Assembly: GCA_033852075.1 (NCBI GenBank)
Contig: JAWSVC010000005.1
Coordinates: forward strand, 24,111-88,110
Length of the DNA stretch: 64,000 nt
Direction of reading: 5' to 3'
Source: QZLE01 sp033852075
GTDB lineage: Bacteria; Pseudomonadota; Gammaproteobacteria; QZLD01
The translations under genes and the position numbers were made by a program. The notes beneath the pieces are model-generated. The model was not told the DNA's origin and did no database searches. It saw only the letters and a program-made list of their open reading frames with translations. Below are positions 53,194 through 61,182 of the stretch, one piece after another (positions within the stretch are counted from its first letter, which is position 1; the number at the start of each line of letters is the position of its first letter).

Positions 53194-53607
53194 TTAGTAG
53201 TCATCGTCGACATCTTCCTCTTCTTCCAATAACTGCTCATAGCTATTGGCAGACATTAGCTCTTCGCAATCTTCAATGTCATCTGGTTCCATGGTGAATA
53301 GCCAACCTGCATCATAAGGGTCACTGTTTATCAGATCTGGTTCAGAGCCAAGGTCGGGATTGGTGTCCAAAATTTTTCCGGTAATTGGAGCAAAGATATC
53401 AGTGGCAGTTTTAACTGACTCAATTACGCCGCAGTTTTCCCCTTCTTCGATTACAAGATCAATCTCCGGGGTTTCAATAAAGGTAATATCTCCAAGATAA
53501 TCCTGCGCATAGTCGGTGAGGCCAACAGTAATGGTTTCCTCATCTTCATCAATCCTAACCCACTGATGATACGGAGTGTAATATAGATTTTCAGGTATTT
53601 CGCTCAT
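53194..53607 (-). CDS. gcvH: Glycine cleavage H-type lipoyl carrier, orphan
   Basis: A 137-residue lipoyl protein. The start YTPYHQWVRID, the lipoyl-lysine motif VIESVKTATDIFAPI (Lys 66) and SDPYDAGWLFTMEP match GcvH. The last 15 residues are strongly acidic (EEEEDVDDDY), beyond the usual end. gcvT and gcvP are absent from the window, so this is an orphan copy; some orphan GcvH proteins serve lipoate transfer, not glycine cleavage. ATG 53607 is chosen over one 10 codons upstream because GGGGA precedes it at good spacing and MSEIPENL is a family-like start. Confidence 0.9.
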   Translation of the reverse strand: MSEIPENLYYTPYHQWVRIDEDEETITVGLTDYAQDYLGDITFIETPEIDLVIEEGENCGVIESVKTATDIFAPITGKILDTNPDLGSEPDLINSDPYDAGWLFTMEPDDIEDCEELMSANSYEQLLEEEEDVDDDY

Positions 53608-53691
53608 TTCAAATCCCCAGTTATATCCATTTGACAAGATTGCATTATAAAAATTAACATAGCTGCAAATTCAACATAATTAAAGGGAAGA

Positions 53692-53955
53692 ATGATGTTT
53701 GATCCAAAGGTTTTTGAAGATTTTGCTAAAAAAATAAGCGAAGGGTTGCCTCCTGGGGTAAAAAACTTTCAGGAAGAGATGGAAAAAAACATCAAGGCTA
53801 TGGTGCAGAGTGGGATTTCCAAATTGGATTTGGTGACCAGAGAAGAGTTTGAAGTGCAGACTCAAGTTTTGGCACGTACCCGTGCCAAGGTGGATGAGCT
53901 TGAGGCTAAAGTTGCAGAGCTTGAAAAGGCGCTAGAAGAAAATAAACAACAATAG
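53692..53955 (+). CDS. ubiK: Ubiquinone biosynthesis accessory factor UbiK
   Basis: An 87-residue BMFP/YqiC-type protein, an amphipathic helix followed by a C-terminal coiled coil (VTREEFEVQTQVLARTRAKVDELEAKVAELEKALEE). UbiK joins UbiJ and helps the late ubiquinone hydroxylases. AGGGAAG precedes two adjacent ATG codons; either 53692 or 53695 may be used. In many gammaproteobacteria comM (yifB) follows this gene. Here it is displaced, and a relic lies 2.1 kb further on. Confidence 0.92.
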   Translation: MMFDPKVFEDFAKKISEGLPPGVKNFQEEMEKNIKAMVQSGISKLDLVTREEFEVQTQVLARTRAKVDELEAKVAELEKALEENKQQ

Positions 53956-53961
53956 TTGTTA

Positions 53962-54723
53962 TTAATCCAGCATCGCAATAACTCTTGCTGGTCCAGCGGA
54001 TGCCCCGGTTATTTTTAAAGGGAATGCCATTACGGTAAAGCCGGTTAATGGCAATTTATCTAAATTTGTCAGCTGCTCCATGTGGCAATATTCTTTTTCT
54101 TGCCCAACTAGATGACCTTCCCAAAATAAGGATTGGTTATCTTCTTTTTTGGCTCTGTCTATCATATGATGCAGCGGTAAATCCCATCCCCACTGATCAA
54201 TTCCCATCATTTTGATCCCTTTGCCAATCAGCCAAGACGTCGCTTCAGCACTTACCCCTGTGCCCTTGTTGAAAAAATCAGCTGTTCCCATATATTTATC
54301 GCGGCCGGTTTTAATCAGAACAATCATACCCTCAATAATTTCCAGGTTGTGTGATTGAATGAACCCTTCAATATCGTTAACAGTAATAGCATCATTATCA
54401 GGTTTATGAGTCATATCAATAACAATACCGGGGCCGGTACACCATTCGAGCGGGATTTGGTCGATGGTTTTTGCAGGTTTGCCATCGCATTCAGGAGCAT
54501 AGTGCCATGGAGCATCAATATGAGTGGTGGAGTGGACGCCCATTTTTATATAGTCATCAGCCCAACCGATAAATTTTTTAGGAAACAACTTAAAAGGCAA
54601 ACCCAAATAGCGGATTAGCCACTTAGCCTTATGGTGCGGTTTGTGTTTAACCTTTACCTTCATAAAAAATGGATCACCCGGATTAAATTGAACCGGTTTT
54701 GATAAATCTATAATTTTCGGCAT
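53962..54723 (-). CDS. Cyclase-family metal-dependent hydrolase (kynurenine formamidase-like)
   Basis: A 253-residue member of the cyclase/arylformamidase superfamily. The metal motif appears as GVHSTTHIDAPWHY, a version of HxGTHxDxPxH. The later GIDQWGWDLPL and the His/Glu pair in WEGHLVGQEKEYCHMEQL complete the site, and the C-terminal GASAGPARVIAMLD is typical. The substrate is unknown; members hydrolyse N-formylkynurenine, isatin and related amides. It is cotranscribed with the reductase upstream (18-bp gap). Confidence 0.85.
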   Translation of the reverse strand: MPKIIDLSKPVQFNPGDPFFMKVKVKHKPHHKAKWLIRYLGLPFKLFPKKFIGWADDYIKMGVHSTTHIDAPWHYAPECDGKPAKTIDQIPLEWCTGPGIVIDMTHKPDNDAITVNDIEGFIQSHNLEIIEGMIVLIKTGRDKYMGTADFFNKGTGVSAEATSWLIGKGIKMMGIDQWGWDLPLHHMIDRAKKEDNQSLFWEGHLVGQEKEYCHMEQLTNLDKLPLTGFTVMAFPLKITGASAGPARVIAMLD

Positions 54724-54741
54724 GTTATTTCCCAGAATTTA

Positions 54742-55677
54742 TTAACTAATCTCGGCTTCAATAGCCGCAAATATCTGCTGCGTTGCAGGAGTATCAACCC
54801 CAAATTCTTTTCCTAAGCGAATTATGGTCTTACCAAAAATCTCCCCTTCGTTTTTATTGCCTTTGGTTTCAATATCGCGTTGATACGATGTTTTCGCATC
54901 AAATCCTGTAGCGGTTTGTAGAGAGCTTTCCAAAGTATCTTCTGGTAGATCGATCCCTTTTGCATTGGCAATGGCAATAATCTCTTCCATTATTTTTATA
55001 ACTTGTTGTTTCAGGTCATCATCGGTAATAACTTCAGACAAAGTTTTATGCGAACATGCCGTCATCAATCCAAATGCAGCAATAAAAACGTATTTTTTCC
55101 AGATTGCAGGGTAAGGGTTCTCCTGTGCTTGAAACTTTAATCCAAATGTTTCGAAAATGGTTGATAGCTCAGTTGGGTTGAATTGGCTTTCAGGTGATTT
55201 GCCGCAAAGGATAAGCCCTTTGCCCCCTCTTTGAGTAATCGTTCCAGGTTGCGTTAAATGAGAGCCAACATAAACGCAAGAAGGTAGCACGATGCCTTTA
55301 GGCGTAATTGCTCTGATCCTTTCAACAATATCTACACCGTTTAATAACGGAATCACAATGGTATTATCATCAATATAGCTATCAAGTTGTTTAGTAACGT
55401 CTTCAAGATCATAGCTTTTCACGCATAGCAGCACTATATCAGCCTTGGGAAAATCATTTAGGGAATCTGATGCAATTGTTGGTTTACAAATTAATTTACC
55501 AAGCTTGTCCGCGTCTAGAATAAGTCCGTCTTGCTTGATCTTTGCAAGATGCTCCCCGCGCGCAAGAAAATATACTTCATAATTAGACTCAGAGTTGTTA
55601 TTGATATGGTTAGCAATCAAACCACCAAAATATCCGCCAACACCACCTGTTCCAATTACCGCAATTTTAGTTCCCAT
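54742..55677 (-). CDS. 2-dehydropantoate 2-reductase family protein
   Basis: A 311-residue NADP-dependent reductase of the PanE/ApbA family. The N-terminal nucleotide motif is KIAVIGTGGVGGYFGGLIA. ADIVLLCVKSYDLEDV and PLLNGVDIVERI are conserved core strands, and the C-terminal helical domain includes NEGEIFGKTIIRLGKEFGVDTP. It makes pantoate for CoA if it is the true PanE. Paralogues with other substrates exist, and pairing with a cyclase-family hydrolase may point to a catabolic role. Confidence 0.85.
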   Translation of the reverse strand: MGTKIAVIGTGGVGGYFGGLIANHINNNSESNYEVYFLARGEHLAKIKQDGLILDADKLGKLICKPTIASDSLNDFPKADIVLLCVKSYDLEDVTKQLDSYIDDNTIVIPLLNGVDIVERIRAITPKGIVLPSCVYVGSHLTQPGTITQRGGKGLILCGKSPESQFNPTELSTIFETFGLKFQAQENPYPAIWKKYVFIAAFGLMTACSHKTLSEVITDDDLKQQVIKIMEEIIAIANAKGIDLPEDTLESSLQTATGFDAKTSYQRDIETKGNKNEGEIFGKTIIRLGKEFGVDTPATQQIFAAIEAEIS

Positions 55678-55801
55678 GATATTTTAGCCTTTATGCGTTA
55701 ATAATTTGTACTCAAGCTATCTGATTTAGAAATGGAGATCAATAACAAAATTAAGCATATCGCCTTGTAAAATATTCAGGTGAAGATCAGGCAATGATTT
55801 T

Positions 55802-55830
55802 TCTGGATCCCGGCCTTCGCCGGGATGACG
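55802..55830. repeat. GCCGG palindromic repeat, inverted diverged copy
   Basis: It begins TCTGGATCCCGGCC and ends GCCGGGATGACG, the inverse orientation of the 28-bp element with CCCGGC instead of ACCGGC stems. Confidence 0.85.
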
Positions 55831-55963
55831 GCATTTTACTAAATATATATTCGTCGTGTCTGCGAAGCCCCTCTGCTGTTAGTGGAAAAGTTTTTAAATA
55901 ATTCAAAAGCCCTGCTGCCACTGTGTTTTCGGGGTAAAACCCTAAGTGCAAACTTTAAAAATT

Positions 55964-56020
55964 CGTCATACCGGCGAAGGCCGGTATCCAGTTATTACCC
56001 GGCTTGACCGGGTAATCCAG
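55964..56020. repeat. GCCGG palindromic repeat, copy B, with adjacent second hairpin
   Basis: Bases 55964-55991 are identical to 9842-9869. Directly after comes TTACCCGG...CCGGGTAA (about 55994-56014) followed again by TCCAG, a second hairpin of the same style. Confidence 0.87.
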
Positions 56021-56040
56021 AGAATATAAATAATAGTGGT

Positions 56041-56436
56041 TTGTCCTTGGTTATCAGCTGGGAATATTGTAATAGCACTAGCAATTTCGAATTTCCGCTT
56101 AGAAGAATCACGATTAATATGGCTCCGGCCGATCTTCCAAAAGAGGGGGGAAGGTATGATTTGCCGATTGCTATTGGGATCTTGGCCGCATCTGGACAGA
56201 TTCCAAAGAATGATCTTGAGCGATACGAATTTGAGAGTCGTGCACTTAGCCGGCCATCTGAGTTGGCTATGTTACGTTTATTGATGGATCAGCATCATCT
56301 TGGTATGAATGACATCCCTGAGATCGGTTCAAAATCTATGGTTTTCCGAGTACTTTCAGGTGAACGAGAACTTAGCAAAAAACATATCAAAGCCTTATCT
56401 AAGCGATTCAACATTAGTCCTAGTTTGTTTTTTTGA
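56041..56436 (+). pseudogene. Chimeric relic: ComM (YifB) fragment fused to a HigA-type antitoxin C-terminus
   Basis: A single 131-codon frame with two unrelated halves. Residues 15-64 (56083-56232), FEFPLRRITINMAPADLPKE, GGRYDLPIAIGILAASGQIP and LERYEF, match an internal part of ComM, the branch-migration helicase of transformation, about residues 58-112 of a full protein. Residues 66-131 (56236-56436), ALSRPSELAMLRLLMDQHHL, PEIGSKSMVFRVLSGERELS and IKALSKRFNISPSLFF, match the helix-turn-helix end of HigA antitoxins. Both are truncated and joined in frame. The only start is a TTG without a ribosome site. A deletion or recombination junction is the likeliest origin; no HigB partner is seen. 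Confidence 0.85.
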
Positions 56437-56571
56437 TTTTGCACAAATACTATATGGTAGTTAATCTAAAATATTGCTCATTATATGAATATATTCGCCA
56501 GAAGAGGAATGCTCTGTTCTGTTATACTCAAGCATTATTAATCATTACACACAGCTAGCTTTAACAGATTG

Positions 56572-59082
56572 TTAAGTAGAAATTTCAGATGCTATAGGTA
56601 CACCAACGTCTATTGCTACCGGAGTATAAACATCAACGGTTTCATCCGGAGTAGTAATCGAAACTATTAATGAGTACCTTGTTTTACTATTCCATTTTCC
56701 AAGATGGCTTCGCTCCCTCCACCAACCTATAGTAGGTGTAATACCTATCAAGTTTGATGTGGCTAGATCTTGCGCGGTTCCTTGCCAAATATCAGAATGA
56801 ATAGACCCTCGATCCCTTGCCTGCGAACCTAACAGCCAATGATCCGTAGGGCTTTTACTTCCTGGCTTTCCTTCATCAGCATCACGAGCATCTTTGTTTA
56901 TACGTTTTTCAAACTCTTCTCTTGATTCCCCAGGAGAATTTAATTCAAAACGTAAAGCATGTGAGGCATATCTATAACGATCTTTCCATCCAACTTCTCC
57001 AGGGCCTGGTTCTATGAAATATGACAACGTAACCCGCATCTGAATTTTCGTATCATAGGGCAAATCAATAAGGGTCTGCTTTGGCCATGGCAACTCATAA
57101 ACATGCATATCTTTTGTTCTATAACCGCTACCATTAATCTTTTTATCATAAGGCTGAATTTCTGCTTGTGAAATTAACGTCAACTCATTTTTAGTACTAT
57201 ACAAAGCTCTCTCAAGGCTCGGCACCCCATAACCACAAATACTTAACAAACGCTTATAAGCTGTTTTGGAATCCTTTTCTATGAATTGCCGCTTTAATGC
57301 TTCTGGCCATTCAGCAGAATGCACCAGTAAAGCACGAACGGTTTCTTCCCAGTACTCTGGATAAATTGCTCTTAACTGGCCTGACATACACGCTAATTGG
57401 GCTGCTGCAGCACTAGTCATAGCAAAAGGATGAAAATTCCTCTCAAAAGGCTTGTGCCATGTAGAAAGAATAGAAAGATCATCGCAGTCAGTTGCAAAAC
57501 CTGCATCATCAATTGCCAAATTTCCACCCTCAAGAACCAGCTCCGGCTTAATTGGCCATTTATTTTCCTCCCATGTCATAGAAGTTGTAGTATAGGGAGA
57601 CAGTGTATTCTTAGATGCTACTGGAAAGTATCCGCTCAACTCAGGATCTGTTAATTGATCTAAACACGTGTATGCGCCAATAGTGATAGAATTCCAAGAC
57701 TGAGCAGGATCATGAATAGAATCAGTTAACTGAATATCTGGATACTGTTTAGCTGCTTCAAGAATGTTTGCTGTAGTATTCCCTGCACAAAGAATAATTA
57801 ACTTTTTGGCGTCTTTAGAGGCTGCTAACTGATCCAACATTGCAGACCAAGAACTTGGCCGACCTCGATCTCGCGTATCATCAGCAGCAACAGCCATGCA
57901 TATACTTCTTTTTCTATGCGGCGCTTGAATTTCAGCTAAACTTACCGCTTCAGACGTAATGTAACCCCACAAATTCGGGGCATTTTGTTCCGGAGGAGGA
58001 GGAATAATTTTTACCGATTCTAAACAATGACTTACCTGAACCAGGCCATCTGCTGACAAAATCTTTCCAAGATCGCCATAAGCAGACACCCCTGCCATTA
58101 AAGTACCGTGCCGATGATGATCGCCTGTTCCCCATGCGCCATCTACAGCTTGACAATCATCATCAGATAAAACTGGTTTAATAAGCGGATGTCCATTATT
58201 CACCCCTGTGTCCAATATACAAACCGCGGACATGCTACTTTCTGCAAAACTTGTTCGCCCCAAAAGCTCTGCAACCCAACTTGACTGCTCTGCATTATCC
58301 ATTTCCATATAAAAAGCCGCTGTAGACTTCGCGCGTCTATATTCAGCAATATGATCTGAATATAGACTCAACATCTCAAGCTGAGAGTGATTAGCATAAA
58401 TAACCTTGACGATTCGTTCCGGAAACCTTATAAAACCTTTGCGAGCCTCAATTTGCAACTCGGCTAGCAACACATCAAACGTTGAAACAACCTTATCACT
58501 ATCACTGCTCAACCATACTTCTACCCATTCACTATCAGAATCAGGAACCAGGCCTGGAGAGTCAACCCAAAACGAATCCACCAACAATGCCTTTCGAATT
58601 TCAGCAATGCTATTTATAAGAAGCTGATTACATGGATTCCCAGAAGGAGAGCTTTTAGTAAGATAATCTTCTATTTTTTTAGCAAAGTACTTTTTTTGAG
58701 CATCACCAACATAAACCGTAGCGTAAGTAGTTACCAGCTCCTCTTTTTCACCATTACAATTCTCAATAAAACTCTTAACTTCGCGTATATTTAGCAGCCT
58801 AACTTGCTTACTGCGCATTTCTTCCAAGCTCTTCGTAACAAGCTCAGCATCTGGGTCACTTATAAACTCAAGATACACACCATCCCGAGCTGAATGCGCA
58901 ACAACCCTCTCCTGCTCAGACTCTGACCATGCTTGATCAAATTTACGTTGCAAATACTGTCCGTGGGTCATTCGGTTACGGTAAGCAGGCGTTTTATCAA
59001 GCACCACTGAAGAAGTACTGGTGTACGAACTGGATTCAAAAAAATCAGTTAAAACAATATGAGGCAATCTTTCTGATGGCAT
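56572..59082 (-). CDS. ietS: Subtilisin-like serine protease of an IetAS-type defence pair
   Basis: An 836-residue S8 protease without signal peptide, hence cytosolic. The catalytic triad is visible: Asp 291 in CILDTGVNNGHP, His 325 in GDHHRHGTLMAG and Ser 557 in AMTSAAAAQLA, with oxyanion Asn 435 in LCAGNTTA. About 280 residues precede the protease core and about 260 follow (beta-rich, probably substrate or partner binding). It follows the AAA ATPase gene by 33 bp. This ATPase-plus-subtilase order matches the IetAS antiphage system as I know it; the target of proteolysis is unknown. Confidence 0.85.
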   Translation of the reverse strand: MPSERLPHIVLTDFFESSSYTSTSSVVLDKTPAYRNRMTHGQYLQRKFDQAWSESEQERVVAHSARDGVYLEFISDPDAELVTKSLEEMRSKQVRLLNIREVKSFIENCNGEKEELVTTYATVYVGDAQKKYFAKKIEDYLTKSSPSGNPCNQLLINSIAEIRKALLVDSFWVDSPGLVPDSDSEWVEVWLSSDSDKVVSTFDVLLAELQIEARKGFIRFPERIVKVIYANHSQLEMLSLYSDHIAEYRRAKSTAAFYMEMDNAEQSSWVAELLGRTSFAESSMSAVCILDTGVNNGHPLIKPVLSDDDCQAVDGAWGTGDHHRHGTLMAGVSAYGDLGKILSADGLVQVSHCLESVKIIPPPPEQNAPNLWGYITSEAVSLAEIQAPHRKRSICMAVAADDTRDRGRPSSWSAMLDQLAASKDAKKLIILCAGNTTANILEAAKQYPDIQLTDSIHDPAQSWNSITIGAYTCLDQLTDPELSGYFPVASKNTLSPYTTTSMTWEENKWPIKPELVLEGGNLAIDDAGFATDCDDLSILSTWHKPFERNFHPFAMTSAAAAQLACMSGQLRAIYPEYWEETVRALLVHSAEWPEALKRQFIEKDSKTAYKRLLSICGYGVPSLERALYSTKNELTLISQAEIQPYDKKINGSGYRTKDMHVYELPWPKQTLIDLPYDTKIQMRVTLSYFIEPGPGEVGWKDRYRYASHALRFELNSPGESREEFEKRINKDARDADEGKPGSKSPTDHWLLGSQARDRGSIHSDIWQGTAQDLATSNLIGITPTIGWWRERSHLGKWNSKTRYSLIVSITTPDETVDVYTPVAIDVGVPIASEIST

Positions 59083-59115
59083 ATCAGATCCTTATATGCA
59101 TTATTTTGCGAAACT

Positions 59116-60084
59116 TTACCTTCCCAAATAGGCCCCATGCCTTTGCGTTAGCGCTTCTAATAGCAGCTCCCCATTAATTTTACTCGAGTCGCTTAATACA
59201 GCCATTTTTATAGCATCTCTGCAAGCATGGTCAATTTCAGCATGACTTAACCCTTCACTAACACTCAAAACTTTCTTCCAAGCAAAGCGAGCACTTAAAA
59301 AGCCTCCCAAAACACACTTAATAAGATGTTTGCGTTCAGCTATTGCTGGAGCTTTATAATGAAGCACATCATCAAAACGACGAAACAGAGCATGATCCAA
59401 CAATCCTGGATTATTTGTGGCGGCCATTATTAAACTATCGGACCGCTCTTGTTCGATAAACTGAAGAAAAGAATTTAATACTCGGCGCATTTCTCCAACA
59501 TCATTATCCCTATCACGTTCTCCTCCAATCGCATCAAATTCATCAAAAAAATACACACCTAACTCATGTTGCATTAAATCAAAAATTTGACGTAATTTAG
59601 CGCTAGTTTCTCCCATAAATTTAGTAACCAAGCGATCAACTTGGATAATATGCAAAGGCAGACCTAGCTCATAGGCAAGCACCTTTGCAGTCATTGTCTT
59701 ACCTGTACCAGGAGGTCCTACTAACAGAACTTTACGCCGATGACTTAACCCATGCGATTTAAGCTTATTTCTCTGGTGATACTCATGAATAATTCGATGA
59801 ATACGCTTTGCCATAGAATCTTCCATGACAAGCGATGATTGCGAAACATTAGGAAATTCTGTAAGAACCAATCCTTTCAAATCTTTAGGGAAAGGCACAA
59901 CCTTAAGTGACTTACGAGAGGCCTTTCGCTCATTATCAACTAAGTTTCGGATTTCATGCGCTAAGGTAGCATGCCCTTGTTTAGCCTCATGAGCTGCCAC
60001 TTGCAATGCAATTGTAAAAAAGCGCTCTCTGTCCTCGCTTCCATAAGAGCGAATCAGAGACTTAATTTGTTCAGCCGTTGCCAT
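59116..60084 (-). CDS. ietA: AAA ATPase of an IetAS-type defence pair
   Basis: A 322-residue AAA+ protein. A helical N-terminal region (about 1-110, IKSLIRSYGSEDRERFFTIALQVAAHEAKQGH) precedes Walker A GPPGTGKT (123-130), Walker B VYFFDEFDAIG (Asp 181, Glu 182), sensor ATNN and the Arg-finger pair FRRFDD, then a small lid domain. It is close to the AAA proteins encoded ahead of subtilases in defence loci. It is upstream of and probably cotranscribed with the protease, and may act as sensor or as unfoldase feeding it. Confidence 0.85.
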   Translation of the reverse strand: MATAEQIKSLIRSYGSEDRERFFTIALQVAAHEAKQGHATLAHEIRNLVDNERKASRKSLKVVPFPKDLKGLVLTEFPNVSQSSLVMEDSMAKRIHRIIHEYHQRNKLKSHGLSHRRKVLLVGPPGTGKTMTAKVLAYELGLPLHIIQVDRLVTKFMGETSAKLRQIFDLMQHELGVYFFDEFDAIGGERDRDNDVGEMRRVLNSFLQFIEQERSDSLIMAATNNPGLLDHALFRRFDDVLHYKAPAIAERKHLIKCVLGGFLSARFAWKKVLSVSEGLSHAEIDHACRDAIKMAVLSDSSKINGELLLEALTQRHGAYLGR

Positions 60085-60241
60085 AAGATTTCAACCTAAC
60101 TGCGTTAAACCCTGCGTTCCAGATCAAATCCAAAAGAAACGCCTTATAGAGTGATTTTAGTATATATCCTGCTCATTAACTATCATATTTTAGGCATTTA
60201 GTTTATGCATCAACAAAAAAAATTTGCTCCTGGCTGAAGAA

Positions 60242-60391
60242 TTATAAGGGTGACGATTCTTTCCTTTCAAGACCAACAACAAACCTAGCCACTTCCCAAA
60301 CCCATCCGAATTCTTTATAGACAGGAATACCAAGGTTTTCACCGGACTTGATGCATTCCCAATTTTCACCATTAAACCTAATTGTTCTGGT
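60242..60391 (-). pseudogene. Possible truncated coding relic
   Basis: A 49-codon open stretch without start, bounded by stops, reading TRTIRFNGENWECIKSGENL and GIPVYKEFGWVWEVARFVVG, ending RKESSPL. The composition (many Trp and Gly, clean C-terminal stop) looks protein-like, unlike the other frames. It could be the end of a gene whose 5' part was lost. The family is not recognised. Confidence 0.25.
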
Positions 60392-60475
60392 CTAATAGAG
60401 CTCGACACCGGTGAGATGACAGAAAATATTAAACGCAAAAACAACATAAAGAGCATAGGGCAAAAAAGTTGATTG

Positions 60476-60522
60476 CGTAGATACATGGTGTATACTTATA
60501 GTGTATAAACAATGTATCTACG
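60476..60522. promoter_or_regulatory. Palindromic operator/promoter of mazEF
   Basis: The arms CGTAGATACAT (60476-60486) and ATGTATCTACG (60512-60522) are an exact 11-bp inverted repeat, with further GTGTATAC/GTGTATA elements between them and TATACT and TATAGT hexamers suitable as -10 boxes. It ends 9 bp before mazE. MazE-type antitoxins usually repress through such sites, so autoregulation is inferred. Confidence 0.72.
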
Positions 60523-60531
60523 GCGGTTGTC

Positions 60532-60798
60532 ATGAAAACAGAATGCGAAATAAAGAAATGGGGCAATAGCTTGGCTATTAGAATAACAAGCGCTATGGCT
60601 GAAATGCCTCATTTTGAAGTTGGAACAAAAGTAATTGTAGATTCCAATGAGGATGGCCTGGTAATTAAACGATCTAGCAAACCAAAACGTAAGCTCAAAC
60701 TACCATATACTGAAAAAGATTTGCTCAAGGGGCTTGATTCTTATAGTGCTCACGCCGATGAACTTGCCGGTTTAATTGATAGTGAGGTTTGCGATTAA
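60532..60798 (+). CDS. mazE: MazE-type (AbrB-fold) antitoxin
   Basis: An 88-residue antitoxin. The N-terminal swapped-hairpin DNA-binding domain reads CEIKKWGNSLAIRITSAMAEMPHFEVGTKVIVD...GLVIKR, the standard MazE/AbrB pattern. The C-terminal 30 residues, acidic and flexible, would wrap the toxin. Its stop shares one base with the mazF start (TAATG). Confidence 0.9.
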   Translation: MKTECEIKKWGNSLAIRITSAMAEMPHFEVGTKVIVDSNEDGLVIKRSSKPKRKLKLPYTEKDLLKGLDSYSAHADELAGLIDSEVCD

Positions 60799-61163
60799 TG
60801 ACTAAACAGTACATACCTGATCGCAAAGATATTATATGGTTGGATTTTGAGCCTACCAAGGGCAAAGAAATAGGTAAATATAGACCTGCCTTAGTTTTAT
60901 CAAGTAAAGAATATAATAAGGCAACAGGATTATTAATATGCTGTCCTATTAGCACAAGCATTCGCGGAGCAGCAACAGAGGTTGCTATTAACAATTTAGA
61001 TACACCATCGGTTGTTGCGTCCAGTTTGATTCAAACTCTCTCTTGGAAAGAGCGTAAAGCAAAGCTGATAACAAAAGCGAATAAAGGTGTATTTGAAGAA
61101 GTTATTCTTAGAATAATTCCTTTAATTGGTGCCGAAGGTGTTATTGAAGATTATTTTGATTAG
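60798..61163 (+). CDS. mazF: MazF-family mRNA interferase toxin
   Basis: A 121-residue ribosome-independent endoribonuclease. It starts YIPDRKDIIWLDFEPTKGKEIGKYRPALVLSSKEYNK, with the catalytic Arg in KYRPALV and the conserved Thr/Ser region CCPISTSIRG, and ends KRA-type VVASSLIQTLSWKERKAKLI. The ATG at 60798 overlaps the mazE stop. It looks intact and active. A third gene follows after 19 bp. Confidence 0.92.
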   Translation: MTKQYIPDRKDIIWLDFEPTKGKEIGKYRPALVLSSKEYNKATGLLICCPISTSIRGAATEVAINNLDTPSVVASSLIQTLSWKERKAKLITKANKGVFEEVILRIIPLIGAEGVIEDYFD

Positions 61164-61182
61164 TTAACCGGAAAATATAATA

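Larger units (their letters stand above)
55678..56040. other. 363-bp repeat-rich gap at the island boundary
   Basis: No gene is seen. It holds copies of the GCCGG palindrome family (listed separately) and AT-rich spacer, and marks the step from core genes to the accessory region. Confidence 0.6.
60085..60531. other. 447-bp gap between the divergent IetAS-like and mazEF operons
   Basis: It holds promoters for both units, the mazE palindrome (listed separately) and a possible coding relic on the minus strand (60242-60391). No intact gene is seen. Confidence 0.55.

Noticed and set aside
60190..60486. A 98-codon leftward frame between IetAS and mazEF
   Set aside because: The composition is hydrophobic and unconvincing, it overlaps the mazE operator, and another frame in the same stretch looks more protein-like.
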